Positions 1 through 8,194 of a DNA stretch of 14,654 nt are shown here, in pieces; position 1 is the first letter of the stretch, and every line of letters begins with the position of its first letter. Source of the DNA: Candolleomyces eurysporus. Taxonomy: Eukaryota > Basidiomycota > Agaricomycetes > Agaricales > Psathyrellaceae. Made by a program: the position numbers and the translations under genes. The stretch spans positions 1-14,654 of the forward strand of contig JANBPK010000143.1 in assembly GCA_027579435.1 (NCBI GenBank), in the 5' to 3' direction. The notes under the pieces are model-generated. The model had not been told where the DNA came from. It did no database searches and saw only the letters and a program-made list of their open reading frames with translations.

Positions 1-669
1 GAAGCCGACCAATTAACGTTGATACCTCCCAAAAGAGTAAGGTCAGCGCTTGTTGACTTATCGGATTGACAATCAGGTTCTCGAAGCCATCGGCTACTTC
101 ATGAAGACTTCCACTTAGCAATGTCAGGGCGAATTCCCTTGTAATACGCATGACTCCTGCTGATATCGTCCCTCACCAGGTCAGGCNATATCAGGTAGCT
201 TTGATTCTACTTGTAGCTGTTTCAGATACGTTCACAAGGTCTTCACGAACTTAAAGTACCGTTGTAGAACCGTCTTACTCGTCTGTCTTGTCTCTGCTAG
301 GTAGTCTGCTTAGTTGGCAACCAGGGAAAGCTCCAACTCTATAGTTTCCCACTTCACGAAGATCTTCTGTATTCACAAGTCAGTTCACGAACATTAAGAG
401 CAAGTTTGCGAATTTTATAGGGTGTTCGCGCAGGCAGCGCATCAACGGAAAACTGAGTGGAATCATACGTTTTCGAAGGTGCCACGGTCATCAGGAAAAG
501 CCCCTGTTCGGACATTCAAGAAAGATCAGGAAAGTTGACGTTACTCCCGAGAATGGTGAGAAATTAGAGAGACCAGGTTCGGGATTTTTGGAATAGTGGA
601 GATTTTGACGATTTTCATGCGGATTCTAGCTACCAGGCAAGAGATATTGGAGAAAGGTTGTAAATTTCA
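1..669. other. Non-coding left flank of the Plavaka transposase gene
   Basis: I found no convincing coding region here. The stretch contains four copies of a near-palindromic 10-mer around TTCAYGAA (97-106, 241-250, 352-361, 383-392). Two of these lie inside a longer imperfect direct repeat (231-254 and 372-397). One ambiguous base (N) lies at 187. The stretch follows the stop codon of the minus-strand Plavaka gene, so it may hold that gene's 3' UTR and the subterminal part of the element. No terminal inverted repeat or target-site duplication was recognised. Confidence 0.5.
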
Positions 670-3600
670 CTAATTCTGTAGTTCTACATACAGGTGTCTA
701 TCTGTGAATGAATTGACGTAGAAAGTGGAACATTGATCTAGTACCGTGCTGCTACACCAGGAATTCGGTGCGACTGGTCCAAACTTTGGGAATAAATGAA
801 CACTACGGTAAATGTGAGATATTGGTAACACCTCTGCGAGGCTTGTGCCATCGTTTAACGTACTTTTGGAGACTTTATAGAGGCCAGTCACTTTGTCGGG
901 CTGTGATGAGAATGAAGAAAACCACTCAACATATACGAAATGACGGGGCGCCTGCAGCGGATTTTTGAACATTGTTTGGATAACAGAGGCCGGAAGCTCA
1001 AAGACAACACGAAGCCGACCAACACGCCTCCCTCTCACACCAATCTCGGTCCCGGTGGACCTCTCGTTAACAAGAACAGTGTCAAATCGAGCTGGGACAC
1101 GTCGCCCTTGGCCATCTTTGGTTTCTGGATGCACATGAATGATATCTGCAGTCATCTTCTGCTTGGTGAGTGGGTCTTCTCGCAGGAACTTGACTGAGTG
1201 CCAAACATTGAGGGAACGGCATGGAAGGAAAGTGTTGAAGACTTCGCGGTCCAGCTGTGCTCGAGTTAAGGTGGGATTGTTGGTAAGCGCAATCAAACGT
1301 GAAAGGGCAGGAAGTAGATGAATGGCACCATAGGTGGAGAGTGATTGGATGGATTCAAGAGACGCATTCTTGGCAGGATACTTGGCTAGGTGTAAAAAAC
1401 GGCGTTGATCAAGTCCTGGGACCAACCAATTCAGACGCTCGCCGTCAAGTTCCCCCAAACTAATCCCAATCTGCTGGCGCCATGCAACATACTGCCTGTG
1501 CCGTGCCATCTTTTCCTTCCGTTCGAGCCATCTTGTCATCTGTGTGTACTCGTCTTTGTGATTTGTCGCGTGATAGGCATCCTTGGCCAGGTCGATGTGG
1601 AGCCGTTCGGTGTATTCAGTGTTGAAATTGTCTGTTGTGCCGTATAGCTTGATGCCCCTGACATAGTGCGAGGCAAAATGGAGCTTTGGGATGTTGAAGT
1701 TGTTGCGAATGCCGAGGGTTATGAAAATGTGCTTATGTTTGTGGAACTCGGCCAGCGCTTCCTCCATCAAGCTGACAGTCTTGGAAGTATGGACTGGATA
1801 TTGTGCAAGGTACAGGAAATCAAGCATACAGCGAATGGCTCGCTGGAATGGGATGTTGGAAATGTTGTTGGGAAGACGGATGTCAAGGACGAGGCCGAGT
1901 AGGATTTGACACATTTGCGCATGTTCTTTGCCAGAAACACGCGAAAGAGAGGTGATCCCTTTCAGGAAAAGGTGGATGTTATGGTTGGGTGGTAGTCGCC
2001 GACAGCGAGCATCAATCTCTGCAGCACCACATGCTTCTGTAATCCATGAAACAAGATGCTTAATTACACCTTGGTATAGCTGATGAAGAACATCTGGGGT
2101 AATTGACTGGTATATGTTTGCCAGGGGTAAGGCCTTCCAAAAAGGGTCCAAGATCGGCTTCACACGGAGAGCCTTTGCTTGCTTTCGGTATCCGACTGGG
2201 TCTGAATCCACCTTCTTGAGGGCATCAAGCAATGGAGAGAGCTTTCGCCAAAGGTCGGTTGCAGAGGCCAGATTGAACTCGCCGAGCTGGTCGCGGTTAA
2301 CGGGGCATTCGACACAATCACCCGTCATAATACATGTTGCTTGCACCTGTTCTGGGTAATCCCCAACAAAGCAGGCATATAGCGGATGGGCACGGTACAC
2401 TACACCATTCCCGTTTGCCATATTCTTGCCCTTCAGCCCAGGCTTCACCATCGGAGCCAAAATAAGCGACATGCATGCATGATAGACATTTAGGACACAT
2501 CGACGGCGCGAGGCTTGATTTGTGATGTGCGAAAAACGGGAGGTTGGGAGGTATGCCAAAAGGATGTAAGCTCGACTTGATGGGCGTCGTCGTATTTCTT
2601 TGGGAATATTGCCTATGGTCATATACAATGGGTATGCGGATTTATTCCGGAATAAGGTGAGCTGAGTCTTGTCCGATGAAAGAATGATAGGGATGATTGT
2701 GCTTCCAGGCCCGATCTTGGTCTTGTCCAGTTGATCCTGGTGACTATGTGAGCACAACTTTGGAGGGTCAGATGTGACAGAACACGAACCTGTGTATCCC
2801 ACCACCAGTCACCAGTGTGCATGTCATGGTACAGCCGTACACTGCACGTGTCATCGGTGTAGTGCTGTTCTGGCGCATATTTGAGGTAGGGCGCAAATTC
2901 AGGATCCTTGAATAAAGCCTTGACGCATTCCATAATGTCCCGCATATACAGCTCAAAAACCTCTCCTCCAAGAATGAGTGGGACCCGTTTGAAAGGAGGT
3001 CGTGAAGATGGGAGATTGGCGTCAATGAGCTTGTTGAGCTCGGTACTGTTTTTAAACGAAAGGCCGAGTTTGTCAACAACCTATAGCATTTGATGAGCCA
3101 GGAGGCTAGTATATTGGAAGAAGCAATACACATACCCCATCAATCGATAAAAGCTCAGTAACGGCCGTAGCACTGAGATGGCTTTGAAATTTCGCCCAAC
3201 AGGCGACCTCCCATTCTAACTTTGATGAGAATGGTGCGTAGATGTTCTGGTCGTCAAAGACCTCTGACGAGTACTGGTCCTGGGCTGGAACACTTGCAGA
3301 AACGGGCTCGCCAGCCGACTTGCCATACGAGACAATGTATGGCTTGAGGTAGGTTCCAGAAATCTGCGAATGGGCGTCTGGCTGCGGTGTAAGCGGTGCG
3401 AGGGTTGATTCAGACTCAAAGGCCATCTTGAATGGATTGCCAGGATCAGTCGTTGCTTCTGTAGGCATATTTGGGGCGCCGGGTCGTTCAATTTCGAAAA
3501 ATCTTTGATCTTCGAGCTCCACGTTATCCGCATCGTCTTCATCCATTTCTGTATTGTCCATGTCCTCTTCTATGCTGTTGTCAAGAGGAGGGTCAAGATG

Positions 3601-3983
3601 TAAGAGCTGCAAAAGCACAACCGTCAAAAATTCAGTGTTTACCAGGGGGAAAATATTAAAATAAGGCGCACAGTCTCCGGGTTGTCACTTGGTATGTTGA
3701 TATCTTCATCAAGGAGACCTTCAAAGGTGGAAGGGTCGTGATAGTCACCAAAGTAGTCACCAGTTGGATGAATAGGAAACAAGTCGGCGGCAGCTGCATG
3801 CTCATTGTGCCAGCAATTCCGCACCGAGTGTTTAGGCACTTCTTCACCAGCCGAATCATCTTCTGATGATAGGTCCCGGTCAAGCTGGCGGAGAAGGGTC
3901 TGGCAGGCGGGGTTTGGGCTGTTCTCTAAATGCATGCGAAGATACTTTAGTGAGACAGAGGATCCGCACGCAGAGCATGACAT
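670..3983 (-). CDS. Plavaka-family DNA transposase, four exons, apparently intact
   Basis: This is a DDE-type transposase of the fungal Plavaka (CACTA-like) group, which would cut and paste its own element in the nucleus. Exons on the minus strand are 3983-3672, 3606-3136, 3080-2790 and 2736-670. All junctions are phase 0 and the introns are 65, 55 and 53 bp. The product is about 1046 aa, the usual family size, with no internal stop. The N-terminus has a C-x2-C...H...C zinc finger (C3, C6, H18, C27), followed by an acidic linker. Family landmarks are AVTELLSIDG (around 250), RLYHDMHTG then WWWDTQ (before 358), LSSDKTQLT (D380), TPDVLHQLYQG (D573), LDFLYLAQYP (D664), NTEYTERLHID (about 731-739), ARFDTVLVNE and SVHLFPKFG near the C-terminus. 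Which acidic residues form the DDE triad is inference. The first intron has a non-consensus donor (GTGCGC). The gene lies head-to-head with the DUF6532 gene at 4236. Confidence 0.9.
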
Positions 3984-4235
3984 GGCAAAATGAGAGCAAA
4001 TGGTCGAGAGAGCAACCTGGGACCATAAGACGTATCAATTAAACGTGTGTAGATACCAACAAGGAGGAACTTGGAAGTCCGCGGCAGGACCCTGAATGAA
4101 ATCCCTGCATAAATGGTTGCCCGACTTTGGCTCACGTCAGCTTGGGCCTCCTCCTCCCGTTTTGAACCATTCTGCCACCTCAGCGTTATCTACCTACTTC
4201 CTTGCTATTATTGTCACCGCAGTCTTGTATATTAA
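3984..4235. promoter_or_regulatory. Shared divergent promoter region between Plavaka and DUF6532 genes
   Basis: These 252 bp separate the start codons of two genes reading away from each other, so both promoters and 5' leaders must lie here or overlap it. An AT-rich TATATTAA stretch sits just before the plus-strand ATG, too close to be an ordinary TATA box for that start. No clear TATA box was seen for the minus-strand gene. An alternative upstream plus-strand start would extend the gene into this region from about 4096, but the ATG at 4236 gives a better splice model. Confidence 0.4.
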
Positions 4236-6285
4236 ATGCCGGACTTGCGGCTTCGCTCATCGGAAACTCTGGCAGCAGGGAAAGGGAGCGGCAGTGGCGC
4301 TTCTAGACACGAACAAAGTGGTCAGTAACTCTTTTTCATATTCCGTGAATGGTCACTTACATGACAGTTGATGTCGATAGGAAAAGGAGCTGATCCAGTT
4401 CCATGTCAAAAGCCCTCAGGAAAGCGACCAAGAGGAGATTCTCAGACAGACCATACCCAAGGGTCGAAGAAGAAAAAAGGTTATTTCATAAACTCGTTTG
4501 CTTTAGCTTTTACCGACACCTGTAACAGTGTCTGCTTTAAAAGCCCAAACAAAGGAGAAGCAGAAAGCTTTGGGAGGTCTAAAACCGCAACAACAAGGTC
4601 GTCAATTGAAAAAGTCCCAGAGTCATCCCAAGAAGATGTCGGCCGACCAGCAAGTCCCTCAGAGCGAAGATGACGACGAAGTAGACGAAGATGAAGACGA
4701 ATCTGAGCAATCTGCTGAGGTGGCTCCTGGTGAAGATGAGCAAGATTACGAAGGTATTGACCTCCACAATGCATTTGAGGTACGAGTTCTGTCCTTTTGT
4801 CATGACTAACGCCAATGGCTGCATTACAGACTGCACAGTGGCCAAGAGGTGTCAATGGTGGCAACACAGGGGGCACATCGAGCCATGACTCAGAGGACGA
4901 GGTAAAGATCACAATATCCTCTTCCCCAAGCCAGCGCTGACATCTTGGTGGAGGACCAGAACAATAACCGTGGTGGTCGAAAGTCAAGGCTCACTAAGCG
5001 TCAGAAGCAGCTGCAAGACGCCGAGGTGTGTCTCGTGATTGGAGAGTTTTGTCTTTCTCACACAGCACCTGTTGCAGCAACCTTTCTTTCCCGACCATCA
5101 TCGCTCTGCCTCGACGCTCTCAACGGGAGTTTCTGAGGATGAAACAGCACTAGAAATATTGGACAATGACTCCGAGGAAGCTCCTGTGTTCAACGGCAAT
5201 CCTGACAGCATCGAGATTGTGATCACCAAAGGTGATCGCTACCCGCTGCTCAATCAACAATCACCACGAGTTGGTCGAGTCATTCGCAAGGCATTTGCTG
5301 TATCAGAGTATCAAATCGCATTTTGTACGCCGTTTCCTCCATTAGATGACCTAGCTCACTACTTTCGAGATGTGCTGAGGACTGGCGCGAGAGAAATCGA
5401 CGACAAAGATGTTGCGCGGAAAATCAAGACGAATGCCACGTATGGCAACACGCTGGCAACCCTGGTATGTGGCTTATCGCAATTACTTGATTTATAGTAA
5501 CAGAAAAATCGCAGGTGAAGCCTCGCTTTACCCGGCACCGCCGCGAAATCCGCCAGCATGCCAAAGCGGAGGCTAAAGCTGCCTACCAACTGACCCCCGG
5601 TCAAAGCTGTGGCGAGAAGGTCCAGGGACTACTTCTCGACGATACATTTGTCTATGGGGTCGATCATCGGGTATGTGTCTGTACCCGTACACGTTCCAAG
5701 ACATTAACTGTCTCTCCAGGGTGCTGTTAAAGATACAGAGCCTTACCGTCATCCAGCGATCGTCAGCATGATAAATTTTTTTCTTCAAGGATGTTCGATC
5801 TGTTGGTCAAACCCGGCGTTCTAGCTTCAAGTCAAGCATCTCAGAGGAGGAAAACCGAGCTCGAAGTGAGGAGAAAGAAATACCGATCCCGATGCTTGCG
5901 TTTTCTGCAACAATGGTAAGGTTTAAACCTGGCAATTGCATACTACGTGACTGAAGAATTTCCTGTTCTCCATAGCTACGTGCCGAGCTGCTTCTATGGA
6001 AGTTTGGAACTCGCCAGACCGTCAAATTTGATGCAGACCAGCACTCTACAACATATGACCACCATGTCTCTGCTCTTGAGGAGCTCAAAGGGCGCTTCCC
6101 CGTCAAGTTCCATCACTTAATGCACTTCCTGTACGTTCAAGGAAGGTGAGAGATCGATAGTAATCATCTTTCCCGGAGCGTTTCTCTGATTTCGATTCAG
6201 TGCGTCTGCTTCGTCATCCGTTTCAAACGGCTGCGATGGTAGGGGTGTGCTCGGAAAGCTTGGTTGGGACGCTGATAGTGAATAG
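4236..6285 (+). CDS. DUF6532-domain protein, ten exons, one frameshift in a T run
   Basis: The exon model is 4236-4320, 4381-4479, 4529-4779, 4830-4901, 4954-5025, 5066-5464, 5515-5670, 5720-5915, 5976-6130 and 6201-6285, giving about 522 aa. The acceptors at 4953/4959 and 5065/5077 are ambiguous. The N-terminal half is low complexity: basic Lys-rich patches (SGKRPRGDS, SKKKK, RKSRLTKRQKQ) that could be nuclear signals, and an acidic tract (EDDDEVDEDEDESE). The C-terminal half is the DUF6532 domain, from about GDRYPLLNQQSPRVGRVI through FRDVLRTGAREI, HRREIRQHAKAEA, EPYRHPAIVS and LLLWKFGTRQTVKF to the end. DUF6532 has no known biochemical function and is multicopy in Agaricomycetes. Exon 8 is out of frame by one base at a run of seven T (5776-5782). 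Six T would keep the frame, giving INFFFKDVRS. This is either a sequencing error or an early disabling mutation. Its head-to-head position with a transposase suggests a passenger gene, which is inference. Confidence 0.75.
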
Positions 6286-6680
6286 ACCGACCCCACATAC
6301 CATATCGCTGCCCGATGTCCTAGCAATGATCATTCTTGTTTGCTTACGAACTTTAACATTACTTCTTTACGCCTCCTTCATAATCAGTTCTTGTAGTCTA
6401 CATTGCATATTGTACTGTATTCCATGATTTAATCGAATCATGTTAATCGTACGAACCTCACAAGATATTCTGGATTAAGAAGAAAAGGCATGAAAGTCGG
6501 ATTAAGTTGTGTTTTCTCGCGGTCTGAGGATTTGACAAAATTGTTGAAATTCCCGAAAATCTTGAGGTTTCTCTAGAGGGGGGGTTTGGATTCCCAGTTT
6601 TTCCCAGAACTCTGATCATCTAGGAAAATGCATCGAGAAATCTCCATATCTCGCAGGATCTCATTTTTGAGGTTTTGCTG

Positions 6681-6896
6681 ATGGTGATCGACCAGGATCT
6701 GAACGAGAACACTCTCAACCTCGACGTATTTTTTCCTACCACCCGCTCAGCCGCGCCTGGCAACCAGGGCCCCTCAGGATTCACCTATAAAGCCCACTAT
6801 AAGAAAGATAGCTTGGACGTCAGGACGAAGGATGCGAGCAAGAGTGCGGAAGTTGTGAGCACCAATCAACAAGGACCTGCGTGCTCGATCTTTTGA
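6681..6896 (+). CDS. Doubtful small ORF, 71 aa, ending in Cys-Ser-Ile-Phe
   Basis: The ORF runs from an ATG to TGA in a stretch with coding-like codon use and no family that I recognise. It is hydrophilic, with a Lys/Asp-rich second half, and ends in CSIF. That loosely resembles a CaaX prenylation box, although serine is a poor fit for the first aliphatic position. It could be a free-standing small gene, the last exon of a gene whose earlier part has decayed, or chance. The upstream sequence is AT-rich with no obvious coding exon. The call is weak. Confidence 0.2.
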   Translation: MVIDQDLNENTLNLDVFFPTTRSAAPGNQGPSGFTYKAHYKKDSLDVRTKDASKSAEVVSTNQQGPACSIF

Positions 6897-7120
6897 AACT
6901 TCAGTATAGTATACCATATCCGAGTCGAAATTTGTGCCGTTTGTTGCCCTTGCTTGTATTGTATATCAGACCTATGGAACTTACAGTCGTCAATAAACCG
7001 CAGTACCCCTTTCATGCAGTTGTGACCAGCATTCATACCGCCAAAACTAGATCTGGTTGAACGACGTCATGTTCATCGTGGTTGGCCGCCTCAGGGAGGG
7101 TAGGGACAGTGCATTGCTAA

Positions 7121-7156
7121 CAGTGGGTAGCAAAATTCAACAATTGGTGCCCACTG
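7121..7156. repeat. Short inverted repeat, CAGTGGG...CCCACTG
   Basis: The arms 7121-7133 and 7144-7156 pair over 13 bp with two mismatches; the outer 7 bp (CAGTGGG/CCCACTG) are perfect. The loop is 10 nt. It lies just downstream of the minus-strand ORF at 7270-8015 and next to a second inverted repeat. Confidence 0.6.
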
Positions 7157-7158
7157 TG

Positions 7159-7229
7159 CCATTACACATTGCTTGGTCACAACCACTCGCAAAAACAGGA
7201 CTGCAGTTTATTGCAAGCAACTGTAATGG
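7159..7229. repeat. Inverted repeat, CCATTACA...TGTAATGG
   Basis: The arms 7159-7175 and 7214-7229 pair as CCATTACA-TTGCTTG against CAAGCAA-TGTAATGG, with a one- or two-base discrepancy in the middle. The loop is 38 nt. It directly follows the CAGTGGG inverted repeat, so the 110-bp block is dense in foldback potential. It may mark a transposon end or the remnant of a small foldback element. Confidence 0.6.
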
Positions 7230-7269
7230 TGAGGATGGTGAGGATTGAATAAATGAATAAAGTACAGAT

Positions 7270-7815
7270 CTATTGGAAATGACTGAGCCTATCATGTACA
7301 AACGCAAGAAATGCATCTGTTCCCTCTACCAAACGATGTATGTCCTCAGCCAACCATGTAAGATGACGGGAAGTCCAAAGTCGATTCTGAAACGCAATGA
7401 GCTCCGCAGGCAAAAAGTGAGCATTCTCTCGAACTTCAACCCCAAACAGCTCCCAGTCTTCCATCAAATTGCAGTATGAATTGGTGAGGTCGGAGGAGAG
7501 TGAAGCTCGATTGCACCCAATGGCGTGTTGCATCAGCTCCGTCTGCTCCTTGACATATGTTTGAGTGGCATAACCATGAAATGCTGCGGATATTTGGGAC
7601 CAATCTCTCTCAAATGAACTGAGATCAACGATATGGAGGGGATATGGCGGGTGCCCTGCCATCTTTCGGAAGTTGGCGTCAGTGAGAGTGATATCAGGGA
7701 GATTGAGCAAGTTGGAATTGATGGAATAATGGAGGAATAGATGTTCATGCAGGCTGTCCTCTGAAATTTCCATAGAAGCCAGGGATCGAATGATGTTGGA
7801 AGGCTCAGGTACCAT
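7270..7815 (-). CDS. Unrecognised protein, 181 aa, likely KDZ-element passenger ORF
   Basis: This ORF has good coding character but matches no family I can name. It is rich in Leu, His, Phe and acidic residues, with no signal peptide, membrane segment or cysteine cluster. Features such as EHLFLHYSINSNLLNL, FERDWSQISAAFHGYA and HLTWLAEDIHRLVEG suggest a compact helical protein. Its ATG overlaps the TAA stop of the upstream minus-strand ORF (TAATG), so the two may be parts of one gene. A possible 52-bp GT..AG intron (7812-7761) would enter this frame at EDSLHEHLF and make the first 20 or so residues intronic. Its orientation and closeness to the KDZ gene suggest an accessory ORF of that element, which is inference. 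Confidence 0.5.
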   Translation of the reverse strand: MVPEPSNIIRSLASMEISEDSLHEHLFLHYSINSNLLNLPDITLTDANFRKMAGHPPYPLHIVDLSSFERDWSQISAAFHGYATQTYVKEQTELMQHAIGCNRASLSSDLTNSYCNLMEDWELFGVEVRENAHFLPAELIAFQNRLWTSRHLTWLAEDIHRLVEGTDAFLAFVHDRLSHFQ

Positions 7816-8015
7816 TATAACTTTTCATTTGGCATATGCCATCTGATTCTCTGCGCTCCGAGCCTCCTTGGCCCTGCTCCGAAACCCATCAAGTCAAATT
7901 GCTGGAACAATAAGTTATGTGGAATGTACCCTGGCTTCAAACTCCTTTTTAAGTGTTGCTCTTGACGGGCTGCATTGAGTTCTTCCTGAGTATGGTACTT
8001 GATTCTTTGGCCCAT
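7815..8015 (-). CDS. Small ORF, 66 aa, probable first exon(s) of the passenger gene
   Basis: It starts at an ATG 179 bp from the divergent KDZ start. It reads MGQRIKYHTQEELNAARQEQ and then becomes less protein-like. The opening (basic residues, YHT, EE, AAR) resembles, from memory, the start of small ORFs often found beside KDZ transposases; no search was possible. A 56-bp GT..AG segment fits inside it as an intron (GTACATTCC...GGAGCAG), but no splice combination I tried joined it cleanly to the 181-aa ORF at 7270-7815. The gene may therefore be damaged, or my exon model is incomplete. Confidence 0.4.
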   Translation of the reverse strand: MGQRIKYHTQEELNAARQEQHLKRSLKPGYIPHNLLFQQFDLMGFGAGPRRLGAQRIRWHMPNEKL

Positions 8016-8194
8016 TGAATTACAACTGGATTGTATTGGTGGCAGCCATATGCATCCTTATATGATGCACCAGACACTGGGGTGAACATCTGACCAAATA
8101 AAAACTGTCATCGGCTTCGGAAACCAGTGTTGCAACACGGTCTTACTATTTCTTTCCAATTACCTCTCCCTCTGCTTGACTACTCCTCACTCCA
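8016..8194. promoter_or_regulatory. Divergent promoter between passenger ORF and KDZ transposase
   Basis: This 179-bp spacer lies between start codons that face away from each other. For the KDZ gene it has an A/T-rich AATAAAAA stretch (about 8097-8104) roughly 95 bp before the ATG. A pyrimidine-rich tract follows (about 8143-8193), as is common before fungal start codons. It also contains the inverted TGCATC...GATGCA pair described separately. Confidence 0.45.
8051..8069. repeat. Inverted pair TGCATC-(7 nt)-GATGCA in KDZ promoter
   Basis: The two perfect 6-bp arms at 8051-8056 and 8064-8069 are separated by 7 nt. The same word, as 8-bp arms and again with a 7-nt spacer, occurs right after the KDZ gene at 12714-12736, and the word is scattered many times beyond that. 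It is a candidate protein-binding site of the element. Confidence 0.5.

Larger units (their letters stand above)
6286..7269. other. Intergenic region between the two transposon gene pairs
   Basis: The first roughly 170 bp after the DUF6532 stop are T-rich and look like a 3' UTR. They are followed by a 7-bp perfect inverted repeat CATGATT/AATCATG (6423-6429, 6436-6442). The rest holds a small doubtful ORF (6681-6896) and two inverted repeats (7121-7156, 7159-7229). It ends in an AT-rich stretch with two AATAAA words (about 7245-7262). The boundary between the two mobile elements probably lies here, but no terminal repeat with a target-site duplication could be fixed. Confidence 0.4.

Noticed and set aside
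4096..4235. Upstream start for the DUF6532 gene at 4096
   Set aside because: That reading gives an unlikely hydrophobic and cysteine-containing leader; the ATG at 4236 with a 60-bp intron gives a hydrophilic N-terminus in keeping with the rest.
4481..4987. 168-codon minus-strand open frame opposite the DUF6532 gene
   Set aside because: It is a shadow of the acidic and Gln-rich exons on the plus strand, where splice sites and frame give a coherent protein.
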